From Rhizobium sp. NLR16a (GTDB taxonomy: Bacteria; Pseudomonadota; Alphaproteobacteria; Rhizobiales; Rhizobiaceae): a stretch of DNA of 64,000 nucleotides. A program made the position numbers and the translations under genes. Every line of letters starts with the position of its first letter. Positions within the stretch are counted from its first letter, which is position 1. Where the stretch lies: assembly GCF_017948245.1 (NCBI RefSeq), contig NZ_CP072865.1:328501-392500 (forward strand), given 5' to 3'. This document shows positions 46,614-57,000 of the stretch, piece after piece. The notes beneath the pieces were generated by a model. That model was not told where the DNA came from and made no database searches. It saw only the letters and a list, made by a program, of their open reading frames with translations.

Positions 46614-47530
46614 TTGCGGGCCTCGTTGACCAAAGCGGCGAGAATGATGGTACGCGCCTTCTCGACGTCGATATCGGCGGCGAATTGGGCGTTGAAGGTC
46701 GCATGCGTGGCGCGGGTCTCGACGACGGTGCGGCCACGGGTGAGGGCGCCCTGCAGTTCGACGTCGATGCGGGCGGGGCGGAAGCTAACGATATCGGGGG
46801 CGACGAAAGCCACGGCGGCTGAGGGATCGTAAATTGCCATGCCGGGACGACCACGGCTGGTGCCGATGCCTATATAACCGGCGAACATGTCGGCGATCAG
46901 TTCGGCATTGGCGCCGCCGGCACTGCGCACCGGCTCGGCATCTTCGGGCCTTGCAACTATCTTGCGGCAGAGATCGAGATCGACCATACGCAACGGCAGG
47001 CCATGGGCGATAACAATTGCCAGCGCCTCGGGATCGGCGAGCGCGTTGAACTCGGCAGAGGCCGTATGGTTGCCCGATGTGACGCCGCCGCCCATCCAGA
47101 CGATGTCGGTGATGCGCGCGGCAAGATCGGGGCGGGCGAGCGCCACGGCGGCGATATTGGTGAGCGGCCCGAGCGCCAGGATGCGGTGGGGTCCGTCGCC
47201 GTCGAGCCAGCGGCAGAGCGCGGTGAAGGCATCGCTCTCGGCACTGGGAGGGGCCTTCGGCAGACTGGTGCCTGACGTCGGAATGCCGGTTTCGCCGAGG
47301 ATCGCCTGGGCGGTTTCGGGCTTGCCGAGAACAGGTGCTGCACGACCGGTATGGACGGGGAACGTCCAGCCGAAGGCGCTGGCGGCGCCTGCGGCATTCG
47401 CCCGCACCTGCGGCAGCGGCGTATTGCCGAAGACCAGCGAGACGCCGTCGATCTGATATTTCGACTGCGCCACCACCAGAATGGCGGCGATGTCGTCGAA
47501 GCCCATGTCGGTATCGATCCATGCACCCAT
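46610..47530 (-). CDS. Inosine/uridine-preferring nucleoside hydrolase family
   Basis: 306 residues from ATG 47530, four bases after the ATPase stop codon. It cleaves the N-glycosidic bond of (deoxy)ribonucleosides. The calcium-binding DTDMGFDDI motif near residue 7 is a variant of DTDxGxDDA; LGPLTNIA near residue 120, WMGGGV near 145, and the C-terminal YDPSAAVAF with the second Asp ligand are kept. It is coupled to adenine deaminase, so adenosine or a related purine nucleoside is the likely substrate. It lacks a signal peptide and is cytosolic. Confidence 0.92.
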   Translation of the reverse strand: MGAWIDTDMGFDDIAAILVVAQSKYQIDGVSLVFGNTPLPQVRANAAGAASAFGWTFPVHTGRAAPVLGKPETAQAILGETGIPTSGTSLPKAPPSAESDAFTALCRWLDGDGPHRILALGPLTNIAAVALARPDLAARITDIVWMGGGVTSGNHTASAEFNALADPEALAIVIAHGLPLRMVDLDLCRKIVARPEDAEPVRSAGGANAELIADMFAGYIGIGTSRGRPGMAIYDPSAAVAFVAPDIVSFRPARIDVELQGALTRGRTVVETRATHATFNAQFAADIDVEKARTIILAALVNEARK

Positions 47531-47534
47531 GATG

Positions 47535-48560
47535 TCACCCGAAGCGCTTGAGGTTGGCCGCTCTGGCGACCGGCAGATTGAAGGCGAGCTCACTGCCGAT
47601 CTCGTGCGGCGGCAAGCTCGCGTCGATTTCAGCCTTTATAGGCCCAAGCGGCGTTTGGAGGAGGTATTCGCGTGTATTGCCGGCGAAAGACGTGCCGCGC
47701 ACCGTACCTTGGAACGGACCGGAGCCGATGGTCACCGTACGCGGGCGCCAGGCCAGGCCGGCCACAGCCTGGGGCGGCGGTTCGGAGAGTGCTGCGGGGC
47801 CGTGCGGCGTCACAAGTTTTCCGTCCTTCAGAGCGAAGACATTTTCGAAGCCGACGAAATCGGCGACGAAGGCGGAGGCGGGATTGTTATAGATCTCCTC
47901 CGGCGTGCCGATCTGTTCGATGCCGCCGTTCAGCATCACGACGATGCGGTCGGCGAGGGCCAGGGCTTCCACCTGATCGTGAGTGACGAAGATCATGGTG
48001 ACGCCGGTCTCCTTCTGCACGCGCTGCAATTCCGCGCGCATTTCGAGACGAAGCCGGGCGTCGAGGTTGGAGAGCGGTTCGTCGAGCAGCAGCACCTTCG
48101 GCTCCATCACCATGGATCGCACCATTGCGACGCGCTGCTGCTGGCCGCCGGACAGTTCGGCAGGCTTTCGGCCGGCGAAGCTGGTCAGGCCGACGGATTT
48201 CAGGCCGGCGCCGACGCGGGCATCGAGGTTCGCGCCCGAAATGCCCTTGAGGCGCAGGCCGAAGGCGACGTTTTCGTAGACCGTCAGATGCGGGAAAAGC
48301 GCGTAGGACTGGAAGACGAGGCCGACCGCGCGTTTGTTGGCGGAGACGCGGGTTATATCGGCGCCGTCGAGGCCAATGCGGCCGGAAGCGGGCTTCAGCA
48401 GGCCGGCAATGGCGCGCATCGTTGTCGTCTTGCCGCAGCCGGACGGGCCGAGAAGAGCGACGAGCTCGCCCTTGGCGATCGCAAGGTCGAGATCCCTGAC
48501 GGCGACCGTATCACCATAGCGAAGCGTCAGCTTGTCGAGTTTGAGATAGGCATCAGACAT
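47535..48560 (-). CDS. ABC transporter ATPase, polyamine/iron (POPT-FeT) class
   Basis: 341 residues from ATG 48560. Walker A LGPSGCGKTT near residue 35, Q-loop VFQSYALFPH, signature LSGGQQQRVA, Walker B VLLLDEPLSNLD, switch VTHDQVEAL, and a C-terminal TOBE-like domain (TVRGTSFAGNTREYLLQT). This layout is that of PotA/FbpC ATPases. It energises the two permeases encoded just upstream and overlaps the second by 8 bases. The nucleoside-catabolism genes that follow suggest a purine-related substrate, unusual for this ATPase class. Confidence 0.92.
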   Translation of the reverse strand: MSDAYLKLDKLTLRYGDTVAVRDLDLAIAKGELVALLGPSGCGKTTTMRAIAGLLKPASGRIGLDGADITRVSANKRAVGLVFQSYALFPHLTVYENVAFGLRLKGISGANLDARVGAGLKSVGLTSFAGRKPAELSGGQQQRVAMVRSMVMEPKVLLLDEPLSNLDARLRLEMRAELQRVQKETGVTMIFVTHDQVEALALADRIVVMLNGGIEQIGTPEEIYNNPASAFVADFVGFENVFALKDGKLVTPHGPAALSEPPPQAVAGLAWRPRTVTIGSGPFQGTVRGTSFAGNTREYLLQTPLGPIKAEIDASLPPHEIGSELAFNLPVARAANLKRFG

Positions 48561-49332
48561 AACGCGAGAATCCCAGGAAGCGTTCGGCGAGGAAGACGAT
48601 ACCGATCGAGAGGAAAGCGAGAAGGGCGGAGAGCGCCGCGATCGAAGGATCGTAGGTGGTTTCCATATAGCCCAGCATGTCGATCGGCAGTGTCCGCACA
48701 CCCGGGCCGGAAAGGAAGAGCGAGACCGGCACCTGATTGAAGCTGGTGACGAAGCCGAGGATGAAGGCGGCCAGGATGCCGCCGCGGATATTCGGCATCA
48801 CCACGCGGAAGAAGGCACCGAGCCTGGAGGAGCCGAGCAGGACGGCTGCTTCCTCGATATCCGCGCGCAGATTGTCGAGGCTCGCCGAAACGACGCGCAC
48901 GGCATAGGGCAGTACGAGGGCCGCATGGGCAAAGAACAGCGCAAGCGTGATGTTGAAGCCGAAGGGCACGACGAGATAACGCAGCAATGCCAGGCCGACG
49001 ATGATGCCGGGGACGATGATCGGCAGCGAGACGATGGTGCGGACGGTTTCGGCGGCGGGCATTGGGTAACGCGACAAGGCATAGGCGGCCGGGATGCCGA
49101 GGATGAGGGCTGCGAGCGTTCCGAAGACGGCAAGGAACAGCGACATGGCGAAGCTGTCGCGGAAGCTTTCGATGGTGAAGACCTTCATCACCCAGCGCAG
49201 CGACAGGCCTTGCGGCGGAAAGGCCAGCGTATCGCCCGCCGAGAGCGAGGCGGCAATGATGATCAGGAACGGGCCGATCAGGAAGATCAGCAGCAGGAGG
49301 AGCACGACAGGCGAAAGGAGACGGATGCTCAT
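48553..49332 (-). CDS. ABC transporter permease (PotC-like)
   Basis: 259 residues with six membrane segments, starting LLSPVVLLLLLIFLIGPFLIIIAASL. The binding-protein-dependent permease loop EEAAVLLGSSRLGAFFRVVMPNIRGG (EAA motif) lies near residue 160, the contact point with the ATPase. It partners the permease encoded just upstream and overlaps it by 4 bases. Confidence 0.9.
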   Translation of the reverse strand: MSIRLLSPVVLLLLLIFLIGPFLIIIAASLSAGDTLAFPPQGLSLRWVMKVFTIESFRDSFAMSLFLAVFGTLAALILGIPAAYALSRYPMPAAETVRTIVSLPIIVPGIIVGLALLRYLVVPFGFNITLALFFAHAALVLPYAVRVVSASLDNLRADIEEAAVLLGSSRLGAFFRVVMPNIRGGILAAFILGFVTSFNQVPVSLFLSGPGVRTLPIDMLGYMETTYDPSIAALSALLAFLSIGIVFLAERFLGFSRYV

Positions 49333-50156
49333 CTGCGGCTCCTCGCCGTCGCAAGGCGTTTCAGCAGGATGTTGGCGGCAAAGCTCATGACGATCAGGAT
49401 GAAGGCGATGACGCTTGCCGAGACGAAATCATTGGCGACGGACACCTGCTGATACATCAGCGTTTCGAGCATCAGCACCTTGGAACCGCCGAGGATGGCC
49501 GGCGTGATGTAGGCGGTGAGCGAGCCGGTGAAGACGAGCGTGCCGCCGATGACGAGACCCTCGCGCGTCAGCGGCAGGACGACTTTCCAAAAGGCCTGCA
49601 ACCAGTTGGCGCCGAGCACGCGGGCAGCCGGGATCGCATCCCTCGGGATGTTTTCGAGCGCACTGATCAACGACAGGATCATCAGCGGCAGGAATAGCTG
49701 CAGGAGGCCGATGAAGACGGCGGTCTCGGTGAAGAGCAGGCGCAGCGGTTCGGCGCTGAAACCGAGGCCCGTGATCGCCTGGTTGACGATACCGGTGCGG
49801 CCGAGAATGACAATCCAGGCATAGGTGCGGGCCACCGGCGAAATCATCAGCGGTAGGGTGATGAGGCCGATCATGCGGCCTTTGCCGTTCGCCGGCAGGT
49901 TGACGATGGCAAAGGCTGCGGCGTAGCCGATGACGGCCGAGACGGCGGTGACCTCGAGGGCGAGCCGGAAGGAGCGCAGGAAAACGGTGCGGTTCAGCGT
50001 CTCGGAAAAGAAGCCGGTATAGGCCGACAGCGTCCAGGCACCATCGGCGCGGAAACCCTCCGACAGCAGGATTGCGACGGGCAGCAGAAAGACCACCGTC
50101 GCAAAGACGGCTGCCGGCAAGGCAAGCGCCAGGGCTTCCGCGCGGTTCTGGAACAT
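49329..50156 (-). CDS. ABC transporter permease (PotB-like)
   Basis: 275 residues with six membrane segments. The EAA-type loop RDAIPAARVLGANWLQAFWKVVLPLT near residue 180 matches the PotB/FbpB class. It forms a heterodimeric channel with the following permease. Its start lies 63 bases after the binding-protein gene. Confidence 0.9.
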   Translation of the reverse strand: MFQNRAEALALALPAAVFATVVFLLPVAILLSEGFRADGAWTLSAYTGFFSETLNRTVFLRSFRLALEVTAVSAVIGYAAAFAIVNLPANGKGRMIGLITLPLMISPVARTYAWIVILGRTGIVNQAITGLGFSAEPLRLLFTETAVFIGLLQLFLPLMILSLISALENIPRDAIPAARVLGANWLQAFWKVVLPLTREGLVIGGTLVFTGSLTAYITPAILGGSKVLMLETLMYQQVSVANDFVSASVIAFILIVMSFAANILLKRLATARSRR

Positions 50157-50218
50157 GAGACGCCTTTCGAGGAGAGGAGATGGCCCCGGCGAGCGGCCGG
50201 GGCGGGTTCATGCGGGCT

Positions 50219-51241
50219 CTACTGGCCGACCTTCTCGTTCCAGGTCTTCAGCCAACCGGCGCGGTTGTCGAGGGCGATGGCGGAAGGGATCAGTTTGAGG
50301 CTCTTGGCCGTTTCCTCGCCATAGGTGAGGTTGCCGGCCGCAGCTTCCGAAAGCTTGACCTCGCTATTGGCGGGGCTGTCGATCAGCTTTTCGGCGAGCT
50401 TGGTCTGGATCGCGGTCGAAAGCCAGAAATCCATGAACTGCATGGCGAGATCCTGGTTTTTCGAACCCTTGGTCAACACCAGCACGTTCATGCCGCCGGT
50501 CTGCCCCTCCTTCGGCGTTGCCCAGGCGACGGGAAGGTCGAGCTTGGTCAAGCCGGCCCAGGAGAAACGGCCGATGGGGGCTGCCCAGATTTCCTCCTGC
50601 TGCATGAGCTGCACGAGCTGCGAGGACTTTTCATAGAAGGTGACGATGTCGTCCTTCTTTTCGCCCAGCGCCTCAATCGGGCCTTGCAGATCAGGCGTAT
50701 CCTTGCCGAGCGACAGGCCCAGCATATAGAGCGCCGGCGGGCCCTGATTGGTTGTGACGTTCGGGAAGGCGACATGGCCGACATATTCCGGCTTCAGAAG
50801 ATCGGCCCAGGACTCGATTTTCATCTTGTCGGAACGATAAGCGATCGACGTGGCATAGAAAGTGTACCCGACGCTCATGCCGTCGCCGTTCGGGTCCTTG
50901 GCGACGTCGTAGAGCTTGTCGAAATTGGCAAGTTTCGTCGTATCGATCTTGTCGGTCAGTCCGGCGCGCGATGCGGCAAGCGCATCCGCCATCGAAACGG
51001 CGGCGAGATCGACCACGGGGTTGGCCTTGTTCGCCTCCATCTTGGCCAACCGCTCGACGCTGTTGCCGGTCTCGACCACCAGCTTGCAGCCGCATTGGGC
51101 TTCGAACGGATCATAGACCAGCGTCTTGAAGTCGTCCTGGGCGAAGGCATAGACGGAAATGGTCAGCGTTCGTTCGGCTGCGGAGGCGGCAAACGGCGAC
51201 AGTGCGGCGAGTGCCGCCGACGCCATGAGAGCTTTTTTCAT
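50219..51241 (-). CDS. Periplasmic binding protein of the ABC importer
   Basis: 340 residues from ATG 51241, one base after the regulator stop codon; GGAGAA inside the end of the regulator gene serves as ribosome site. Signal peptide KKALMASAALAALSPFAASA, mature ERTLTISVYAFAQDDFKTL. The protein is of the type II fold, polyamine/iron-binding class (extracellular solute-binding family 1/8), with WADLLKPEYVGHVAFPN and GLTKLDLPVAW. Polyamine receptors of this class carry acidic ligand residues that cannot be confirmed here. Its neighbours, nucleoside hydrolase and adenine deaminase, suggest a purine nucleoside or adenine conjugate as ligand; that is inference. Confidence 0.87.
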   Translation of the reverse strand: MKKALMASAALAALSPFAASAAERTLTISVYAFAQDDFKTLVYDPFEAQCGCKLVVETGNSVERLAKMEANKANPVVDLAAVSMADALAASRAGLTDKIDTTKLANFDKLYDVAKDPNGDGMSVGYTFYATSIAYRSDKMKIESWADLLKPEYVGHVAFPNVTTNQGPPALYMLGLSLGKDTPDLQGPIEALGEKKDDIVTFYEKSSQLVQLMQQEEIWAAPIGRFSWAGLTKLDLPVAWATPKEGQTGGMNVLVLTKGSKNQDLAMQFMDFWLSTAIQTKLAEKLIDSPANSEVKLSEAAAGNLTYGEETAKSLKLIPSAIALDNRAGWLKTWNEKVGQ

Positions 51242-51242
51242 C

Positions 51243-52286
51243 TTACATGTTCTCCATCTCTGAGGTTTTTGTTGCCGGACTCGCAGGCCCGGATGATTGG
51301 CGGACAATCAGCTGCATTGCGACGCGTTCGATTTCCGCGGTAACGAGCACGCCTTCCCGGACGCGGCTTTTTCTGATGGTATCGGCCAGCGCCGATACGG
51401 CAATTCCGGCAATTCTATCCATGTCCATCCTTACCGTCGTCAGCGACGGTGTGACAACAGGCGACCAGATGAGGTCGTCGAAGCCGGTGACGCTGACATC
51501 GCCGGGAACGCTGATGCCGGCCTGCTGCAGCTCGGTCAGCGCGCGCAACGCCTGCAGATCGGAGAGAGCCGCGAAAGCGGTAAAACCCTCCCGCACCTTT
51601 TCGGCGAGGCCGAGCGGACAGCCGCTGCCGCCATCCTGCTCCACCTTCCCGATCCACAGCGTTTCGGCATGCATGCCCGCGTGCATACCGGCGCGAATCC
51701 CATCGGCGCGGTCGTTCTGAACGCTGGATTCCTGGTTGTTGCCGATGATGAGGATGCGCTGGTGGCCGAGGTCCGCGAGATGGAGAGCAATTTCGCGGCC
51801 GCCCTGCCAATGGTCGGCTGAAACGGTGTTGCCTGGCGTCGAGGGGGTGTCGATGAGAGCGACTGGGCAAGCGGCGGACGAAATGCGGGTGGCGCGGCGG
51901 GGAACAATGATCAGGCCGTCGACGCCGCGTTCGACGAGACGATCGATCGCCTCGGTCTGGGCGGCAGCATCGCCACGGGAGTCGGCGATCAACACGCCGT
52001 AACCGGCGATGGAGGCGGCAAATTCGATCGCCTGTGCGATCTTCGGAAACAGAGGATTAGCGATATCGGGCAAGACCAGGCCGAGAACGCCGCTGCGGCC
52101 GGTCCTAAGCGCTCGGCCGGCCTGGCTCGGGACATAGCCCAGTTCGGCGGCATGTTCGCGGATCCGTTCGACCAACGGGCCGGAGACCCGACCTTTACCG
52201 GAAAGCGCATTGGAGACCGTGGCAATGGAAACGCCGAGGGAGGTCGCAATCCTGCTGAGGTTCGGTCCGGAGCGCGATGACGCCAT
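51243..52286 (-). CDS. LacI-family transcriptional regulator
   Basis: 347 residues. N-terminal helix-turn-helix LSRIATSLGVSIATVSNALSG with hinge VPSQAGRALRTGRSG, then a periplasmic-binding-like effector domain (GLVLPDIANPLFPKIAQAIE, DGLIIVPRR, LGHQRILIIGNN, SVTGFDDL). It is the first gene of the purine operon and is followed by the binding protein after one base. A perfect 20-bp palindrome just upstream is the obvious operator, so it probably represses itself and the operon and is released by a nucleoside, base or sugar ligand. Confidence 0.93.
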   Translation of the reverse strand: MASSRSGPNLSRIATSLGVSIATVSNALSGKGRVSGPLVERIREHAAELGYVPSQAGRALRTGRSGVLGLVLPDIANPLFPKIAQAIEFAASIAGYGVLIADSRGDAAAQTEAIDRLVERGVDGLIIVPRRATRISSAACPVALIDTPSTPGNTVSADHWQGGREIALHLADLGHQRILIIGNNQESSVQNDRADGIRAGMHAGMHAETLWIGKVEQDGGSGCPLGLAEKVREGFTAFAALSDLQALRALTELQQAGISVPGDVSVTGFDDLIWSPVVTPSLTTVRMDMDRIAGIAVSALADTIRKSRVREGVLVTAEIERVAMQLIVRQSSGPASPATKTSEMENM

Positions 52287-52297
52287 GATCTAGCATT

Positions 52298-52317
52298 CTG
52301 ATTAATCGTTTAATCAG
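52298..52317. promoter_or_regulatory. LacI-type operator, perfect 20-bp palindrome
   Basis: CTGATTAA (52298-52305), centre TCGT, TTAATCAG (52310-52317). It lies 11 bases before the ATG of the LacI-family gene, where binding would block initiation. The length, symmetry and central CG are typical of LacI-family sites (xTGATTAATCGxTTAATCAx class). Confidence 0.8.
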
Positions 52318-52393
52318 TCCTATAGCAGCTCCTTCTGCTTGTCGAATCCAAATTCGTCTGGGGCGCGAGTATTCCGGGATATTGCCGGCAATG

Positions 52394-52422
52394 AAAAACC
52401 CCGCGAGGCAATCGCGGGGTTT
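52394..52422 (-). terminator. Rho-independent terminator of the efflux operon
   Basis: AAACCCCGCGA (52396-52406) and TCGCGGGGTTT (52412-52422) form a perfect 11-bp stem with a 5-base loop; on the minus strand a run TTTTT follows. It lies 28 bases after the stop codon of the outer-membrane channel gene. Confidence 0.9.
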
Positions 52423-52449
52423 GGTAATTTCAGAATGGCGAAAAGCCGC

Positions 52450-53886
52450 TCAGCTCTTGGCCTTTGCCGGCACAGACGCCACCGTCGCGGTGGTCTTGCC
52501 GCCGGGTGCGTAGCCCCCGCCGACCGCGATGTTCAGCGAGACGTAATCCTTGGCCATCTGCTGGACCGCCTGGGCAAGGCTTGCCTGGGCAAGCGAAACC
52601 TGGCGCTGCGCATCGAGAACGTCGAGCAGCGACGAGGCGCCGTCCTTGTAGGACGCGGTCGATAGTTCGAGCGTTTCCTGAGTGGTCTTCACCTGGGCCT
52701 GTAGGGCGGCGACCGTTTGGGCGTCGCGCCGGACAGCCGCGAGTGCGTTCTCGACCTGTTCGACCGCAGACAGCACCGTCGACTTCCAGTTGAGATAGGC
52801 GGTCGCGGCAGTGGACTGGGCCGACTTGACGTTGGCGCGCAGACGGCCGCCATCGAAGATCGGCAAGTTGAGGGTCGGACCGAAGGACCAGGGGGTCAGG
52901 TCGCCATGGATGCCGCGCTGGTTGATGTAGGACGGCGAGATCGAGCCGCTGAGCGAGATGCTCGGATAAAGCTGGGCCTCGGCAACACCGATATTGGCCG
53001 TTGCGGCGGCGAGATCGCGCTCGGCGACGCGAATGTCGGGACGGTTGCGGATCAGGTCCGCAGGGATGCCCGAGTTGATGCCGCCACGGAATACTGGCTG
53101 ACCGCGGCCCTTCAGCAGCTCATTGACGAGGGCCGAGGCCGGTAGGCCGAGCAACGTGGCGATGTGATGGGCCGATATGCGGATGTTGGTTTCGAGGCCG
53201 GGAATTTCAGCGAGCGTCGACTGTACGAGGCCTTCGGCCTGAACGACGTCGAGACGCGAGGCAGCGCCGGCTTCCAGCTGGAACTTGGTCAGTTCGTAGG
53301 TTTCCTGACGAGACTTCAGGTTGGCCCTCGAAAGCGCCAGACGCTGCTGATAATAGCGGACGTCGATATAGCTGGAGACGAGATCCTGCACGAGGGTCAG
53401 CTTAGCAACGTCAGCCGACGCGTAGGCGGAGTCGAGCGAAGCGAGCGCGCTTTCGGTGCTGCGCTTGTAGAGCCCGAAGAGATCGAGCAGCCAGCTCAGC
53501 TGGACGTCGCCGGCGCTGGTGTTGCGCGTGTCGAACTGCGTGCGCAGTTCGCCCCTCTGGCCGCTGACCGTGTGAGAGGCGCCGACGTTCAGGTTCGGCA
53601 GGGCGCCCGCTCCGGCGACAGTGACGTTTGCGGAGGCCGCATTGATACGTTCGATCGCCTGCTGGACCGTCAGATTCTGATCAAGGCCGGCCTGAACATA
53701 GCCATTCAGTTTGGGGTCGTTGAAGGCGGTCCACCAGGCTGCGGTAGCAACGTCGCCTATACTTTTTGTTCCGCCTTCTCCGAATTTAGCGGGCAGCGGC
53801 ATTTCAGGAGGAGCATGATCCGGGCCAACAACGCAGCCCGACAGTAATAACAATAATGCCGGTGTGGCAAAACGAAGAGATACCAT
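52450..53886 (-). CDS. Outer-membrane efflux lipoprotein (OprM/NodT family)
   Basis: 478 residues. Lipoprotein signal with lipobox LLSGC at residues 14-18, then two outer-membrane efflux repeats. Typical motifs: AAWWTAFNDPKLN near residue 50, QAGLDQNLTVQQA, RNRPDIRVAERDLAAATANIGVAEAQLYPSISLSG near residue 285, and the C-terminal SLLDVLDAQRQVSLAQ near residue 425. It would form the trimeric channel for the RND pump encoded 150 bases upstream. It is the last gene of the efflux operon, before a strong terminator. Confidence 0.94.
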   Translation of the reverse strand: MVSLRFATPALLLLLSGCVVGPDHAPPEMPLPAKFGEGGTKSIGDVATAAWWTAFNDPKLNGYVQAGLDQNLTVQQAIERINAASANVTVAGAGALPNLNVGASHTVSGQRGELRTQFDTRNTSAGDVQLSWLLDLFGLYKRSTESALASLDSAYASADVAKLTLVQDLVSSYIDVRYYQQRLALSRANLKSRQETYELTKFQLEAGAASRLDVVQAEGLVQSTLAEIPGLETNIRISAHHIATLLGLPASALVNELLKGRGQPVFRGGINSGIPADLIRNRPDIRVAERDLAAATANIGVAEAQLYPSISLSGSISPSYINQRGIHGDLTPWSFGPTLNLPIFDGGRLRANVKSAQSTAATAYLNWKSTVLSAVEQVENALAAVRRDAQTVAALQAQVKTTQETLELSTASYKDGASSLLDVLDAQRQVSLAQASLAQAVQQMAKDYVSLNIAVGGGYAPGGKTTATVASVPAKAKS

Positions 53887-54036
53887 TCATTTCATCCTGT
53901 ACTCGAGCAAGTCAATTCTTGTCCGAAGCTTCATGCTTCACTATCGCAGCCGCGCCTCGTCCAACCGCAAACACACACACCGAAGCAGTCGGGCGCAATG
54001 TAGCAATCGGAACAGCATTATCACAGTGCATTTATA

Positions 54037-57000
54037 TCACACTCCTGCCGCATTTTTGTCGCGTGTGGCAAAGATGCGTCGAATGACGACGTAGAAGGAC
54101 GGCACGAAGAAAATTCCGAGCATCGTTGCCGACAGCATGCCGCCGAGAACGCCGAGGCCGATAGCATTCTGGGCCGCCGAGCCCGCGCCCGTAGCGATCG
54201 CCAGAGGCACGACGCCGAGAATGAAGGCAAGCGATGTCATGATGATCGGCCGCAGGCGCAGCCGCGCCGCCTCCAGTGTCGCCTCGAAAAGCCCCATGCC
54301 GCTTTCCGTGCGATCCTTGGCGAATTCGACGATCAGGATCGCGTTCTTCGCCGCCAGGCCGATCGTGGTGAGCAAGCCGACCTTGAAATACACATCGTTG
54401 GACTGGCCGAAGAGTGTTGCCGCCGCCAGAGCACCAAGGACGCCGACCGGCACTGCCATGATTACCGAGAAGGGGATCGACCAGCTCTCGTAAAGCGCTG
54501 CCAGGCAGAGGAAGACGACGAGAACCGAGATTGCATAGAGCATCGGCGCCTGTGAGCCGGAAAGGCGCTCCTGGTAGGAAATGCCCTGCCAGGCGACGGT
54601 GTAACCGCCGCCGAGTTGCTCGGTCAGCGCTTCCATTTCGTTCATGGCATCGCCGGATGACACGCCGGGCGCGGCGGCGCCATCGAGCGGAATGGCGCTG
54701 ACGGCGTTGAAGCGGGCAAGCGAAGGTGCGCCCTTCACCCATTCGGTTTTGGTGAAGGCGGAGAAGGGCACCATCTCGCCGGCCGTGTTGCGGGCATACC
54801 AGTGATTAAGATCGTCCGGCTGCATGCGGAAGGGCGCGTCGCCCTGGACGTAGACCGGCTTGATCTCGCCGTTCAGGGTGAAGTCGTTGACGTCGCGGCC
54901 GGTGAAGATGATCGACAACATCGAATTGACCGAGGCGATGTCGACGCCCATGGCGCCGATCTTCTCCTGATCGAGCACGATGCGCATCTGCGGCTCGACT
55001 TCCTTGTTGCTGCTGCGCAGCGCCACGATTTTACCCGAGCTGTTGCCCATCTGGATCAGCCGCTTGGAAGCAGCCGTCAGCGCGTCGCTGCCGTGGCCGC
55101 CGGTATCGACGAGATACATGGAAAAGCCGCTCGACACGCCGAGGCCCTGAATCGCCGGCGGCAGGAGCGCGAAAACCTGTGCCTCGCGCATCGCAAAGAA
55201 GCTGCGCAGGGCCCGGTTGACGACCGACTGGGCGCTCAGATTTGGATCGGTGCGCAGCGAAAAATCCTTGAGCTTGGTGAAAACGATGGCGCTGTTCTGG
55301 CCGGAGCCGCTGAAGCCAAAGCCGAGTGCGCCGAAGACGGACTCGACGGCATCCTTCTCCTTCTCGCGATAATAGTGCTCCACCTTCTCGACGACGGCCT
55401 GCGTCTGCTGCGTCGTCGAGCCTGGCGGCGTGGTGACGATGGTCAGCAGCACGCCCTGATCTTCCTGCGGCAGGAAGGAACTCGGCAGCCGGGTGAAGAG
55501 ATAGGCACAGCCGGCGCCGACGAGAAGGAAGACCAGCATGACGCGGATCGGCCGCTTCAAGAGATAGCCGATAGTCCAGACATAGCCGTTGGTCGAGCGC
55601 GTGAAGTTGCGATTGAACCAGTCGCCGACGCGGTGTTTCCCGTGTTCGCTGACCGGCTTCAGCATCGTGGCGCAGAGCGCCGGCGTCAGCACGATGGCGA
55701 CGAGCGCCGACAGCAGCATGGCCGAGACGATGGTGATCGAAAACTGGCGATAGATGATGCCGGTCGAGCCGCCGAAGAAGGCCATCGGAATGAAGACGGC
55801 GGTCAGCACGAGCGCAATGCCGACGATGGCGCCGGTGATCTCGCCCATCGATTTCTCCGTCGCTTCGAGCGGCGAAAGCTTCTCTTCGGACATGATGCGC
55901 TCGACGTTTTCGACGACGACGATCGCATCGTCGACGAGAAGGCCGATCGCCAGAACCATGGCGAACATCGTCAAGGTATTGATGGAATAGCCGGTGGCCG
56001 CCAGCACCCCGAAGGTGCCGAGCAACACCACCGGAACGGCGATGGTCGGAATGAGCGTGGCGCGCAGATTCTGCAGGAAGACGAGCAGCACCACGAAAAC
56101 GAGCACGATTGCCTCAATCAGTGTATGCACGACCTTCTCGATCGACAGCTCCACGAAGGGCGTCGTGTCATAGGGATAGGTGATCTTCACACCTTCCGGC
56201 AAGGTGCGGCCGATGACATCGAGCGCGGATCGAACGCGTGCGGCGGTATCGATGGCGTTGGCGCCGATTGCGAGGTTGACGGCGAAACCGCTCGAAGGCA
56301 GGCCGTTGTAGCGCGAACTGCCGCCGTAGCTTTCCTGACCGATCTCGATGCGCGAGACATCGCTCAGGCGCACGGTCGCGCCGTCCTTTTCGACCTTCAG
56401 GATGATGTGCTCGAAGTCGGCGACGGTGGTGAGCTGGCTTTGCGCGGTGATGGTGACATTGAGCTGCTGACCGGGGATCGTCGGCTGGGCGCCGAGCGAA
56501 CCGACGGAGACCTGGGTGTTCTGCGCCTGGATCGCTGCTGTGACGTCGCTCGGCGTCAGCTGGTATTTCACCAGCTTGAAGGGATCGAGCCAGATGCGCA
56601 TGGCGTATCCGGAACCGAAGACGTTGATGCTGCCCACGCCTTCCAGGCGCTGGATCTGGTCCTCGATGGAGGTCGACATGATGTTGCCGAGATCGACCGA
56701 ATTGCGCTTGCCGTCAGTTGAAACGAGCGAGCCGACGAGGAGAATGCTCGAAGTCGAGCGCGTCACGCTGATGCCGGCATCGATAACGTCGCCCGGAAGC
56801 TGCGACTGGACCAGCTGCAGCTTGTTCTGCACCTGCACCTGGGCGATGTCGGGATCGATGCTGGTTCCGAAGGTGAGCTGGATGCTGGCCGATCCGGTCG
56901 ACGAAGTCGAAGTCATATAGGTGAGGTCGTCCAGGCCGGTCATGCCGTCTTCGATGATCGTCGTTACCGATTTTTCGACGGTCTCGGCGCTGGCGCCGCG

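Noticed and set aside
54802..56721. 639-codon plus-strand frame inside the RND transporter
   Set aside because: Antisense shadow with extreme charged composition.
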